A stretch of DNA of 64,000 nucleotides, from positions 32,057,861 through 32,121,860 of the forward strand of contig CM020501.1 of the NCBI GenBank assembly GCA_009823395.1, in the 5' to 3' direction. This stretch comes from Thamnaconus septentrionalis. Lineage: Eukaryota > Chordata > Actinopteri > Tetraodontiformes > Monacanthidae. The position numbers and the translations under genes were made by a program. Position 1 is the first letter of the stretch, and every line of letters begins with the position of its first letter. The notes below the pieces were generated by a model. That model worked only from the letters and a program-made list of their open reading frames with translations. It had not been told where the DNA came from and searched no databases. This document shows, in pieces, positions 11,164 to 24,313 of the stretch.

Positions 11164-13418
11164 TTAGCTGAGTTATCTGTATTTTGAAATCCATTCTAGA
11201 CCGTTCCACCCAAGACCAGTCCAAGTCCAAGAGCAGTCCTGCAAGATACTGGGATGATACCAGTACTTTTTAATTAACCCCTCAAGATGGAGGGGCTTGC
11301 GAAACAGAGGAGCGCACCAATTGCAAAGGAATATCGCGACCTTTTACATCAAAGTTCACTGCAGAACCTGGGCTGCAAGATCATCAAAACCAAACACAAC
11401 TTCAGCATGAACCAAATGAATCACCACATGTCTACATCCCTGTAGCACCACTCAGTCAACCCCCTCACAACATTTTAGCCTCTGCCACTATGAAGCCTTC
11501 TGCTGAACACACAAATGATAACTCAAAGCCGACACTCAGCAGATTTCCAAACATATGCATCAAACCCCCGACATCAAAGATTCAGCGAGATGAGAGCCAA
11601 AGAACACAAGTCATCACACCGCTATCCATCCAGAGTAAAATGTATCTTAACTTTGCTGTTTTCCCCATTGAAAATTACTTTTATTGGTAAAACACACTAA
11701 AAAAAATGTGTTCGACCTACATCTTGTGTTACACTCAAAACATTTTGGGCATCTCAAGATCATTGTGTCACGTGCCATGCTCTTATTTTCCTAATAGTTC
11801 TGCTCATCCCAGTTTGGTGACTACTGCTAAATTCTATTGGCTTCAGTGATTAAAACAAGATATTGATCAATTGAATCGCCAAATGCATGGTGGAGGTAGA
11901 ACCAGACTGGGCTAAAACCGGTCTCATACGACGATGGCTAACCCTAAGGTCTGGATGGATCCAACGCTTACACAAGCTACATTACGTCCATGTGGATTAA
12001 GTGAAGTAAAGTAAAACTAATTTATGTTGTGAGTTTGGCTCAGCCAGTGTAATAAGATGGGATGTTCTTTGACAGGTCAAATTCAGATTAAAGTTTGTTC
12101 TAAATCTACATTCAAGATGATGTTTGTATGGGATGCAGTCTATCTTGCTCTAGGAATGTGAGCTAATTGTAAATACACTTTTTTATTTTTAAATACACTG
12201 ACCTCATGTCAGCAGGGTTGTACATATTGTGTACCAGTTTTGCCTGTCAGGCCTTTGAAAGAGCAGTGCAATTGTCAGCTTGCCTCACCCCAGTGGTGCA
12301 ATTAAGACCCCGTATCAACGTTACTAAATAGATGTAGATGTAAGACACCGCTGACCCTGTGTTTGTCTGCAAGTTAAATGAATAATTCATTGTAGTTGGT
12401 GCAATCTCTCATTATAGCCACAACATTAAACAGAACTGGTAGCTTTCTAGTCGTGCATGCGCCAGAGTTCACTTCTGATTGCAGGTTTTTGATATCTGTT
12501 TATAAGACTGGATTTGGCCGAAGAAATTGGTTTCAAGTCTGCTCAGTTATGTTGGGAAATATAATATTAATATAAAAGAAAATGAGAAATGTCTGAAACT
12601 TGAAGATGAAATATAGTGGCTGTTGTTCTTCTCTCCTTCCGACATCATATTTCATGTTGTGCCTCGCTTGAGGGCAGGAAAAGATAATCGTAAATCATCA
12701 GAGCTTCTTTCTCTCTGCTAATGCTGGGATTCCTGCTGGGGGTACGTGTGAATCATGTTCATTCATTACCACAAACACACTGGCACAAAGAGATTCCGAT
12801 ACATGCACATGCACACATGCCTGCAGCTTGTATAATCACAGCCATTAATTGATTTGAAGGTTTAATGAACCATCACGTGGTGGATGTGGGGACCAGGAAA
12901 CACATTTCCGCCGACCTTCCTCGCTCTATTGCCACTGATATGGTGCACTAAGCATTTCTTTTAAGTCACAAGCTGTATCATAATGCCCTTTCACAGCTGG
13001 ACGTGAACTCTGTCCTTCATCTCAGAAAGCTTCTCTTTGCTATCAGTCCTGCAGTGTATCTCTCTGGTTCTGCAACTAATTCTGTTTTTTTTTTACACAA
13101 ATGGCAATAAATGAAATCTGACATCTGATCTGAAATCTGGCAGCAGCAATGACTTTCTTGTTATTTCTTTTGGGATCCTTTAGGGTTTTGGAATTACAAA
13201 TTCACTAGGGGAGATTAAAAAAAAAAATCTTCTTCTTCTTCTTCCTTTCAAACTATGGAAACCAGGGTCATGGTCATACACTGGGATGTTATCTATGAGT
13301 GATAGTGTCACGTGGGGGGGGATGGGGAGGCAGGACTCAACATGCAGACAACTCCAGGTTGTAGAACAGAAAAGTGTTCATTCCAAATAAACGTAAACTC
13401 TTCCAAAGGGAAAATAAA

Positions 13419-13464
13419 CGAGTCTAAAATGCAAAACTTAAACAGTTTTTGCATTTGAGACTCG
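13419..13464. repeat. Near-perfect 46-bp hairpin
   Basis: CGAGTCTAAAATGCAAAA on the left pairs with TTTTTGCATTTGAGACTCG on the right, with arms of about 21 bp, a few mismatches and a loop of about 4 nt. No gene is adjacent. It may be the centre of a palindromic transposon. Confidence 0.6.
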
Positions 13465-16400
13465 TTGTTGGCGCAGCGCCCCCTGCTGATGCCCCTGGGT
13501 GTCATTTTGCCTCCAACTCCGGTGCTTTCTTCGCCGCCACAGTCACAAGCCACAGCCTTGATCTGCCAGGGAAAAACACGCCGTAGCTCCGCTTGCATTG
13601 TGCTGCAGATGAGGCGTTGACAGACCTGAGTTTTCTTTTTCACCAGCCCCATTCAGAAGAAAGAGTTGCTGCTGAAGCCAACAATTTACAACATCTTCTG
13701 AAATCTAAAAGGTATGTGATCTAGTTATTATCCTCACCATGATATATTTTGAAAAACCTTTGCTACTGTCCTGCAGCCACATGGTGGTGGACGTGTCGGT
13801 CCGTCCAGCTATGATTGCGCCCAGGGCGATTCCTTGCTTCCAGGCCCCCTCATTTGAATTATACATATTTCATTTCCTGGTAGAAATAACCTGCCTTCTT
13901 TCCCTGCTCATAACGCACACCTTGTTTTGATTGGATCACATTTGACACGCGTTCATGTTTAAATCATGTTTCTTCTTGAGTTGATCCGAGTAAATGAGAA
14001 CTAAAATGACAGCGTGTGCTGTTAATATGGCGAGAACAGTAAAGAACCTGAGATGACAGAACGGCTCATCTCACATTCAAAATCACAAAGATGGACCTAC
14101 AGTACAAAGTCATGGCCTATTACAGTCCAGCCTACCTGTTTATCAACCTTATCAGACTCTTTGTTGGCCCTCTGTCTGGCTGTGCGTCACATACTTGTAG
14201 CTGCCACATTCAATCAGTCAGTCCAAACTTTATTTATAAAGCACTTTACATACAACTAAAATGCAACACAAGGTACCTCACAACAGTTACAAACCATACT
14301 CAGAAAAAATAAAAAACAGAGAAATTAGCAGTGTTTGAGAGAGATGATGTTTCTACAGGAAGTGAGAATGCTTGACGTTGAACCGTGATGCTACTGAATG
14401 TGACAGCTCCACTTTGCAGGTGACGGAGGTTCATGGTGCAGGTCGTAGACATACGGTAAATAATACTGATTAAAAAATCAATAACTCTTTACTTTTCCTG
14501 CCGGGATAATATGACGGACTGCATGGCTACGGTGGCTCAGTGGTTCGCTGTGGTGCCGCGCTGGATTGCATTTGATCTTCCCATCTGGAGTATGTTTATT
14601 GCAGCTGTGTATGTTATGGATTTTCATGGAAAAGTGGCCTTGGAACTGATCGGCAACACACGAAGGTCAGACTGACCGAACGAAACGTTGCTTAAATAAA
14701 TTGATGAACTAAAAGAGCCAAACGAGTCTGAGTGTTTGGTGTTTTGTTTGTTTGACTATTTTTACAAATAAGATCAGCAACACCAGCAGACCTCATTAGC
14801 CTCAACTCTTACTGTTTCTGTTCTTCTTGTCAAGCGTCTCACAAACACAAACATATCGTCTCATTTTCCTGCACCTGCAACTCGCTTTCACCCTTTTCTT
14901 ATTTCAAGTGCAAGTTGTACGCTCTCATTCTCATTAAATGGTTTTACATGTTTCATCCTCTTTCTATAAAAGATGAAACCAGTTTGAAAATGACTTGCAA
15001 AATTAGATCATTAGCCAGGTTGCCAGTGTGACTACATGAATTTATTCATTTTAAAAATACAAGCTTCCTTAAATAGGATCGTGAATCATCCACCGCGACC
15101 GAAAACACGTGGGCCCTGGCTCGTCGTGCTGCGACCCTTGCTGTGTCATAATGAAAGCAATATGGAAATACAAGTTCTCTCACCCTTGCTCATCTTTGAA
15201 CCCTTAACCATATCCCACCTCTTCCTGCGCTGCATTTGTGTGATGTCATCAGAGAAACACGGCTCTCTTTCATCTGCAGCCTACAGGCTGTAGGTTTTTC
15301 CACCTCTTTCACCAGGCAATTTCTGCAAGAACACTGACACAAACAGCCAGAGGGCGTCGTTGCAAGGAGGGGAGTGGCGGGGGGGGGTGGATGAGGAGGA
15401 GGATGAGGAAGACGTATGGTGTACACGTGAGGAGGAGGAGGATGCAGAATGGAGAAACAGTGTTACTGCAATTCCCCGGACGGCAGCGCAAAGATCAGTT
15501 TCTCTCCGGAGACCTTGAACAGCAACATTAACGCGTTGATGAGTCGCGGTCAATATGACAGGAAGACGCTCGCAGCTGCATCACGGGGAGATTAAATCCG
15601 AGCTCCTCGGCTAACTCAGAGCCTCTGGGCAGTGTTGCACCATCAGTACGCAGAGGCTGCAGCACCACCTAGTGTGGAGAAACTCTCTGACGTCAGTGAA
15701 ATTTCATGAGTTGGGGTGAAGAAGTGATTGGATGTTACAAACATGTGTGCTATGTTTACTCTAAAGTCTAATTTCTTTAAGTGCAATCAGCCAAGCTGGA
15801 TGTTTCATCATTCTTTAGTGCTGTTGGTTGCTCTTCCCATATTATATAGTATATTATATAGTGCTGAGTGCATAGGAATAGGCATGCAGTTCCTTTCACA
15901 AGCCTGACACTGAATTTTAGGTTTCCGTTGTCTGTAAGCCATCAATGAAATGAAATCAAAGTTTGAAATATTTCACTCTATGTGTAATGATTCTATTTTT
16001 AAAAAAAAAAAAAAAAAGTGAGAAAAGAGTGACAACAAATATCGAACTCTTTTATGATATTCCAATTTTTTGAGATGTACCTCAAAAACAACATTTATGA
16101 GATAATAATAAAAACGCGACAGGGGTATTCAGCGCTCCCTCCACCAGGGGACGCTCTTTGCATATCCCTAGAAATGCCCCTGGCCACCCCAGTGCTAGAA
16201 ACGAATGCTTTGTTATTTGCTTATCAGTGTCATTGGAAAGTATTGCAGTGGCAGGGCAGAGATAATCTGTGCGTGTGTGTGCGTGCGTGTGTGTGTGGGT
16301 GTGTGTGTGGGTGTCAGTGTGGGTGACAGAGACACTTGATGAACTTGGTGACAGCAAGTACAGCTCTGGCTTTTTGTTTGGCTTACTCTTTCTCTCAGAG

Positions 16401-16569
16401 TTACACTCAGACATCTTCCTGTCCGAGTCTGGGAAAAAATGAATGTCCATTCATTTTCTATTATTGCCGTGTTGAGCATTCAGGCTGTGTTCAGCAGTGT
16501 GAAGGCTTTATTCTTTATCAATGAATGAATTTTTAATGAATTACTTTTTATCACATATATTATGACTGT

Positions 16570-16663
16570 ATTTATTTACATATTTTTTTTAGGTTGCGAC
16601 TTTGGGCCCTAGAGCTCATCAGACCCAGTTTTTGGACGTGATTTAGCGCTGTACAAATAAAAG

Positions 16664-16703
<40 letters not shown>
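16570..16703 (+). mobile_element. 3' end of a retroposon with a (TTGA)n tail
   Basis: The motif TTTAGCGCTGTACAAATAAA is followed directly by about ten GATT units ending near 16703. Such GCGCTnTACAAATAAA plus tetranucleotide tails are typical 3' ends of fish retroposons. A similar short tail (ACCAATCAATCAAT) occurs near 44446. Family not assigned. Confidence 0.5.
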
Positions 16704-16704
<1 letters not shown>

Positions 16705-17189
16705 GTATTTCAATGTGATGACATACGTAAGGAAGGCAACTATGCCCAAGTGCATTTGTGCTGGCAGTAGTTTGTGCGGCTCAGCTGGCCCTAGAGTGGG
16801 AGTGGCCTTGGTGAAGCTGCTGCCTGCGGGCGGTTGCCCCACGATGCACCGACCACTTCCTCTCCTCCTCTGTCTGCTAAACCTCTTTGTCATTTCTTGC
16901 CTGTTCTGACTACCAATTCAGGACTGCTCACACAAGACGCAAACCCTCCATTTTACCCAGCGACGTGATTGCTTTCCACGCGTTCACATTTAATCACATC
17001 ACTTCATTCTACTTCACAACACCAAGAAGTGTCCCTAAAATTGCAGACCAAAGAACACAAAGCTCGGGAAAAATATAAATGAGCTTTTGAAGTCTCAGCC
17101 CTCAAACTGTGGAAGGCAAGACGTTCATTATTTACAAGGGTGATTCAAAAGCCAGATGATTTGTCTGCATAACATCTTCAAATGAAGTG

Positions 17190-17228
<39 letters not shown>

Positions 17229-18379
17229 TGGCAGGGTCTGCATGGATATACTAATGAAAGGCATCTGCTGCTGGGTATTTGTATGTGAGTGATAAGATAG
17301 CAAAGTGTCCCATCACTCACGTACCTCCATACTGTGACACTTTGATTGAGTCCATGCTCGCTCCAGCATTCATTTCCTTCCTCAGACTCAGCTCAAGCCC
17401 TACTGGCAGGGGCTCAGCATTACCTGGGGACCTCCTCTGGCCATTTGGAATAATGACGGAGGACGTCCGTGAGCCGAGCCAATGCGCCGTGTCACATGCC
17501 GCAGACGTCTTGTGATAATAGCAGTCCTGTGCCAATCTGCATCTCAGTGACTGGGGTGTATTTCTATTTCCTAGCCGCCATTGAGCTTTGCTTTGCACAT
17601 GTAAAAAAAAAAAAACGCAATGACATCATATCCAGGTCTTAAAGTCAGTAAACTAGAGTCAAATACAGACTTCACTTATCCTGCAGGCCCATATCCATAA
17701 AGCGACTGCCAGGTGCGTGTCTTGGGAAAGATTGTGGTGATTAGGTGTGAATTGCGGTTGTTGTTGGAAACGTGTCGTATTGAGCGAAGTCATGGAGAAG
17801 TTTTGCCGACGGCTCTGTCGATGAACTGGAACCGGCGCAACCGCCTGCGGCGTGGAAAGGATTGCCGGCCATTTGACACAAGTGATAATGATAATGATGG
17901 TGAGCAGATTGACTCACCATCCACTCCCACAACTCACAGTGAAACTGAATACAGCGTAGTCAGTCTTTCATTGCAAGTGGAACGGCAGCGACACTCAGAC
18001 TGAGACTTGGGTTCGGTGCTGAGACTATTTAAGTCTTGCCGAAACCCCATCAGTGGTGAACGTGATAGAGGTAAGTTAGCACGCGACAGGAAGTCAAATA
18101 CACACAACGCCAGGAAACTTTCTAAGAACAACACTTTTGGGTTGTGATGAATCGAATCTCGGCTTTTGAGGGGTCAGTTTTGCAACTGCAACTCTGAATA
18201 TTTTATTATCGTGTTGAATAACGAACGTGTGACTTAATGGAGCCGCCATGAGAATATTAGTTCCCCATTGCAGATGTTTGCTTCACTAACTGTGTGTAAG
18301 CCCTTGGTGGTGAAACCCATCGTGTTGGGCTGTTTGCTGTCCATTCATTTCTTATTTTGCCTTCAAGCTTTTTCCATTT

Positions 18380-18381
<2 letters not shown>

Positions 18382-18432
<51 letters not shown>

Positions 18433-18574
18433 CTGCTGAGATATCAATCCAGACGGATTAGATGGCTTTCAACCAAACAGCTGCTAATGTATCCCTCTCA
18501 CTCTCATGCACACGAGCTGCTTCCTATCAGTATTTGTCAATTACATCTTGTGCCCGCAAAATATTCAACAGCGT

Positions 18575-18624
<50 letters not shown>

Positions 18625-18723
18625 TAAAATAACTGCTGTGAAATCTTGTGACTGGGGATTCTGCACTTCAATTCCTCAGAGGATCGTGTGGTGTCTCCAA
18701 TGCTCATGGGAGGCGCCAGAGTA

Positions 18724-18768
<45 letters not shown>

Positions 18769-19066
18769 GGTGGTATGCATGGTTGCAATATCATTTAATG
18801 GACTCACATGATCCAAGTTAATCAGCTTTGTCTCAGAAGCTGCCAGGTCATCCATGAAGATTTATGCCCTTTTCTGATGAATCATATGATGGCGACTTGC
18901 CTTTTCCAGCGTGGTGGGAAGTCATGTGTTGCTGGGAGGGTTTTGGAAACCATCTCCCTCGGTGTCATTATCATTAGTAGCTGTCGGAAAAGGCTGACTG
19001 TATTACCTGTCTAGTTCTATTGACACAAGTCATTACCCTCATTCCAACGGTAGGATACCACACACT

Positions 19067-19111
<45 letters not shown>

Positions 19112-19223
19112 CCATTATGAACATATTGACCGTGCGGCCCTTTCATCCAAAACTAAAGGAAGTATTTTAATGAGAAACACATGACTGTGCTATCCCCGTT
19201 AAGATGACAAGACCTCTTGTTGT

Positions 19224-19264
<41 letters not shown>
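18382..19264 (+). repeat. Five (AC)n arrays within 0.9 kb
   Basis: Uninterrupted CA runs of about 38-49 bp lie at 18382-18430, 18578-18623, 18726-18766, 19067-19107 and 19226-19264. All have CA on the plus strand. The sequences between them are not obviously related to each other, so this is not a simple tandem duplication. Confidence 0.93.
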
Positions 19265-19266
<2 letters not shown>

Positions 19267-20929
19267 GCGCTCATACTGGAATCCCACTGAAAGTGGAAAC
19301 TGTTGAGCAGAAACAGGAAATCAGTCTTCCTCCTTCATTCCAGGAGAAGACAGCAGAGGACTTCAAAGAGACTTGAAGACAGACCAGACACATTTCGCTA
19401 TTTGGGGGATTTTAATTCCATCACATTATGACCAGGCAAGCACAGGACAGGGAAACCTGGCAAGACCACACAGACTTCTGCCTCCCTGCACACAGCATCA
19501 GCTGTTGGTGATGCTGGAAAGCACCCATTGTGAGGCACTGACACCAAGAATAAGTCTTTAATGATGGTGAGGTGTGAATTTTGCAACTTTTGTCTTGCAC
19601 CTGGCTCGTGAGAACACAGCATGGCAAACTGAAGTTACCGGAAGAGCCACACACACACTCAACACCCAAACAAACAGAGAAATCTGCATTTTAGACAGAT
19701 TCATTCTCCTTTTGTTCCTCATCTTTCTCATCTTTGATGTAGAAGAGAACGGAGAGACGACCGAGGTTTGGTTCTTCGTCATTTCCTCCTTTAAACCCAG
19801 CTAGCCGGTGAACGAAGGTAATTGGATGAGTGGGATCCAGAGCTGCTGTAGTAAGTACATTTGGTTCTTGGGTGAGGCATTCACAGCAAGACTTTATGAT
19901 AGCGCCAACAGACTATCAGCTTTACTGATACACAAATGTGACTTCCAATTGGCCACAGTCACCACTGATCATTCATCAGTTGAAATGAATGATCTGCTTT
20001 CAAATTGGACTTTACTCTTTTTCATCTAATGGCTTGGAGGCCTTAGAGGTCACTCTAGTGACCACTTACTGTACAAATATCAGTGGCCACTTTGGCCGAC
20101 AGGCCAATTCAGCCAAAACCAGCATTGCGAAGGCATCTGACTCTGTCAACTGAGGGGCTTCTAGCAGTCCTGCTATCTCAATCGACAACCTTTCTTTCTT
20201 CTTTTTACACAAACGTGTAGTTCAGTTTCATCTTGATCTTTGATTTTAAAGGGAGCACAGCTTTAATTAAATTCAAACACTGCAAACCATGAATGATGGC
20301 AACAAGACAGCACCCCAGACTCACACCAGACACCTGTTAATGATCCAATTCCCCTGAACCACGGTGCTCTTCAGCACTACACCGCCATCAGCTGTGTGGA
20401 CTGGAAGCAATCCCTCCCTTTGGACAGCAGCAGGGAAGAATGCCGTGCTTTCAGACACTGCAAACAGCCATTTCTACTTTAATACAAATGAAATAACCAC
20501 ATTTTTGTGACAAAAAAAACCCATTGAAAACTCAAGAATGTTTTGACCATTTGTTCTGCCAGTACCATTCCCGGAGTGAGAGAGGAAATGGGGAAAAGTC
20601 CCAACTTGAGGGCTGGAAAACTGTGACCTTGCACTTGGAGTTGCAGCGAACTCACAAAAACTAAAGAGAAACAAAGAGCAGAGTGAAGAGACGGAGCAGA
20701 AAGAGAGGGGGATTAGGAGGAATGGAGGCACGGGGGGGGGGGCAGGGAGGGCTTTGGCTGTCTTTATACTGTATGTTACTGCCGCCCCACACCCCCCCGC
20801 CCACCACCATCACCACCACCACCACATACACACGCACACGTGTGCGGCATTAAAGAGAGCCATTACAATGCTTTCATCACACAGACAAAAGAGGCGGAAG
20901 AGCCACACACGACTATAAATAGAGAGATT

Positions 20930-20967
<38 letters not shown>

Positions 20968-21040
20968 CTATGAATGCTTTAATATGGTTATGGAGTAAAT
21001 CAAGTGCATGTGCGGTTGAGCTCTTGTGTTGTTCAGTAAA
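19265..21040. other. Intergenic, no gene recognised
   Basis: Only short reading frames. A G-tract near 20731-20741, a CACCAC run near 20803-20824 and an (AC)n array at 20934-20962 are present. Confidence 0.5.
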
Positions 21041-22008
21041 GTGGAGACCTGATGGAGACCTGGTGGAGACCTGGTGGAGGCCTGATGGAAACCTGGTGGA
21101 GACCTGGTGGAGACCTGATGGAGACCTGGTGGAGACCTGGTGGAGACCTGATGGAGACCTGGTGGAGACCTGGTGGAGACCTGGTGGAGACCTGGTGGAG
21201 GCCTGATGGAGACCTGGTGGAGACCTGGTGGAGGCCTGATGGAGACCTGGTGGAGACCTGGTGGAGACCTGATGGAGACCTGGTGGAGACCTTATGGAGA
21301 CCTGGTGGAGGCCTGATGGAGACCTGGTGGAGACCTGGTGGAGACCTGGTGGAGACCTGGTGGAGGCCTGATGGAAACCTGGTGGAGACCTGGTGGAGGC
21401 CTGGTGGAGACCTGGTGGAGACCTGATGGAGACCTGGTGGAGACCTGGTGGAGACCTGGTGGAGGCCTGATGGAGACCTGGTGGAGACTTGGTGGAGACC
21501 TGATGGAAACCTGGTGGAGACCTGGTGGAGACCTGATGGAGACCTGGTGGAGACCTGGTGGAGACTTGGTGGAGACCTGATGGAGACTTGGTGGAGACCT
21601 GGTGGAGACCTGGTGGAGACCTGGTGGAGACTTGGTGGAGACCTGATGGAGACCTGGTGGAGACCTGGTGTAGACCTGGTGGAGACCTGGTGGAGACCTG
21701 GTGGAGACCTGGTGGAGACCTGGTGGAACCCTGGTGGAGACCTGGTGGAACCCTGGTGGAGACCTGGTGGAACCCTGGTGGAGACCTGATGGAGACATGA
21801 TGGAGACATGATGGAGACCTGGTGGAGACCTGATGGAGACCTGGTGGAGACCTGATGGAGACTTGGTGGAGACCTGGTGGAGACCTGGTGGAACCCTGGT
21901 GGAGACCTGATGGAGACTTGGTGGAGACCTGGTGGAGACCTGGTGGAGAACTGGTGGAGACCTGGTGGAGACGTGATGGAGACCTGGTGGAGAACTGATG
22001 GAGACCTG
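21041..22008. repeat. 11-bp minisatellite, about 88 units
   Basis: The consensus unit on the plus strand is GGTGGAGACCT. Common variants are GATGGAGACCT, GGTGGAGGCCT, GATGGAAACCT, GGTGGAGACTT and GGTGGAACCCT. The span of 968 bp equals 88 units of 11 bp. Because 11 is not a multiple of three and the unit has no stop in any frame, several long open frames arise on both strands, including one of 441 codons on the minus strand. They encode pure 11-residue repeats (for example ETWWRPGGDLV) and are not genes. Confidence 0.95.
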
Positions 22009-22470
22009 AGCCTCTTATCACTGAGAGGACAGTCAAAGGAGGTTTTATGTTGCAGGAAGAAGGCAACTGTTCCAGTTTAGTGGTTGTTGGTTTTTTTAAC
22101 GTGATAGGGCAGGAAATGTGTGCACTAGCATGCACACAGAAAAGCCTTAGAACTTTAGTACTTTAGCAGAACACTCCATGAGTTAGAAGCAAACATAACC
22201 TCTATGGTGATAGCAACAAAATATTCTGCTTTGCATTCGTATGAGTTAAAATTCTTGATTCAAATAAAAAATACAGTGCAAGTGAGAAAACATGTGCCTC
22301 CTGGTGAAGGTCGTGACCTACCACTCAGCCCTCATGTCCCATCCTTTAGACTTTCCGGCACAGTGTTACATCAGATTGATCACCTGCTCTGGCCGTCTCA
22401 TATTTATGCAGATGGTTTTCTAAAAGTGAGCTTCTTCAGAGCCCACTGTGCCTCATTCAGACACTGCAGG

Positions 22471-22894
22471 TAGCTTATGTATCTTAATAAGGCTCCCTCG
22501 GTTGGACGTGATTGAGGGCTAAAATAAGACAGCAGGATATTCATTTTCTTTTAAATGTATTATGCCTGTGACTCTTGGATTTTTTTTTAGCATCAGTAAA
22601 CCACTACCCTAGACTGTTTTTAATTTGACGTCTACAGATGTGTCTGGAAACAGCGGAATGACCGTGGTCACTTCAGGGCATCAAAATGCTTTCCACAAAC
22701 TCACTGTTTTTGTTCATAGCTAACGTATTGTTTGGGATATCATGAAAAATCTAAAACCAAACAGGTGAATTAAAGCTTTAACTAAAGCCAAGGGCAACTT
22801 AACTTGAACAGATAGTCAAAAACACACAGACATGAGAGAACAGTAAAAGTATTATTAATGAATGTTGACACTGTATTCTGCTGGTGAAAAACTC
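22471..22894 (+). repeat. Diverged direct repeat, copy 1 (upstream of lfng exon 1)
   Basis: This block aligns by eye along most of its length with 28579-28990 in lfng intron 2. Shared words include AAAGCTTTAACTAAAGCCA, TTCATTTTCTTTTAAAT, ACTGTTTTTGTTCA and TATTAATGAATG, in the same order and spacing. I estimate roughly 75-80% identity. It could be an unrecognised dispersed repeat or an old duplication of non-coding sequence at the locus. Confidence 0.7.
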
Positions 22895-23419
22895 TTGTAA
22901 GATGTTTAATGATTCTAAACTCAGTGTTCTTAAAAGAAACGAAAACATAGATTTTTTTTTTATTATATGATATTATATTATATTATATTCATACACATAA
23001 TTACAGCACCTAATTGAAAAAATGTGGAATTAGTAAAACTCATTCAAGTCATCCAACCTGAGTGCTTAGCAGCGAATTAAATACAAATGTAGCGTATTTA
23101 TAATATATGTAATGCAAAAAGAACAATGTATATCAGCAAGTATGCATAATAGAACAGAATGAAAATATAGTATAGTTTAGTAATACAGTGATTTTGATGT
23201 TTGCAGTATGTACATGAGTGGGTAACTCCAGTAAAATTCCAGTCATAGAGATGGACAGTTCCATGACATTGATCTTTTTTTTCCTTCTAAATATATTAAA
23301 TATCATTATTGGCTGTAAAACACAGGCACACGGAGCGATATTTAAAAAAAAAAAAAAGTTTAGATTTCATATATTTTACTCTCAAAAGCTCTGAACAGTA
23401 ATAATTAGTGAACCCTTCA

Positions 23420-23741
23420 CAGAGTTGGCTGCGGTTTGAAGGCACCAGGGGGCCTCTCGGGACCGCAGCTAGTCCCCGCCCCCCCACCGGCAGGCGCTCC
23501 AACCTGCCATTGGCTGGCCGAGGTCCGGAGGCGGAACTGCGGGTGTGATGTTATTAGTGCAGGACGCTGGAAGAAGTTGTTCCAGCTGTTGCTGCTCCGT
23601 CAGTCGTACCTCCGCTGCGGAGGATGTCCTCAACTCCGCGACAGTGACTAACTTGCTGTTGCTGATCCTTCCTCCCATGACGGAAGCGGCAACAACACCG
23701 TCCGTTTGGCCACGACGTGTAAACCCCGCGGTGGGTCCACG
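23420..23741 (+). promoter_or_regulatory. GC-rich 5' region of lfng with an upstream ORF
   Basis: The 320 bp before the lfng ATG are markedly richer in GC and CpG than the DNA upstream, as expected around a start site. An upstream reading frame begins with ATG at 23548 (65 codons; a second in-frame ATG is at 23677) and ends with a TGA at 23743-23745, which overlaps the lfng ATG at 23742 in an ATGA arrangement. The transcription start is not visible, so whether this frame is in the mRNA is unknown. Confidence 0.5.
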
Positions 23742-24221
23742 ATGAGCGGCCCCTCGGTCGGCTGCTTGCTGGTGACCAGCTTGCTCTTCGCCGCTGTGGG
23801 GCTCCGGAGCAGCGGGGCGCCGCCGGGCTGCCCAGCCGCTGCTGCTGCCGCTGCTGCTGCTGCTGCTGCTGCTGTTCCTCCAGCCAGGGACGGCAGAGTC
23901 TTCTCCGCCTATTTCAGGAAACTAACTCGAGAGAGGAGAGCGATCGTTGGGCCGCCGAAGAGAGGAAGTGCTCCCCTGGGGCCGGTGGAGCATCTCAGCC
24001 CGCTGGATCTCTTCATCGCGGTGAAAAGCACCCGGAGATACCACGACCAGAGGCTGGGACTCCTGCTGGACACATGGATCTCCAGGAACATGCAACAGGT
24101 CAGCCTCGGCTCTACTAGTGGTGGTAGTAGTAGAAGTTGTAGTTGTAGTTGTGGTGGTGGTGGTGGTGGTAGAAGAAGAAGTTGTTGTAGCTGTTGTTGT
24201 AGTTAGTAGTTGTTGTTGTAG

Positions 24222-24313
<92 letters not shown>

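Larger units (their letters stand above)
11164..18381. other. Intergenic, no gene recognised; scattered retroposon fragments
   Basis: No exon could be supported on either strand. Visible items are a hairpin at 13419-13464, a retroposon-like fragment near 14221-14290 (TTTATTTATAAAGCACTTTA), an AAACGTTGCTTAAATAAATT motif near 14685-14703 of the kind seen at fish retroelement ends, an A-tract near 16001-16017, an interrupted (GT)n tract near 16270-16325 and (TG)n at about 17192-17224. Confidence 0.45.

Noticed and set aside
17713..18003. 96-codon plus-strand frame with a charged sequence (NWNRRNRLRRGKDC, DTSDNDNDGEQIDS)
   Set aside because: It looks faintly protein-like, perhaps a transposon-derived N-terminus, but has no partner exons, domain or second copy here; not enough to call.
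18382..19264. Regularly spaced repeat arrays considered as CRISPR-like
   Set aside because: The repeats are simple (AC)n dinucleotides with unequal unrelated spacers in a vertebrate genome; not a CRISPR array.
20810..22135. 441-codon open frame on the minus strand and several frames of 80-258 codons around it
   Set aside because: They are translations of the 11-bp minisatellite, repeating with an 11-residue period in every frame; no start context, domain or splice structure.
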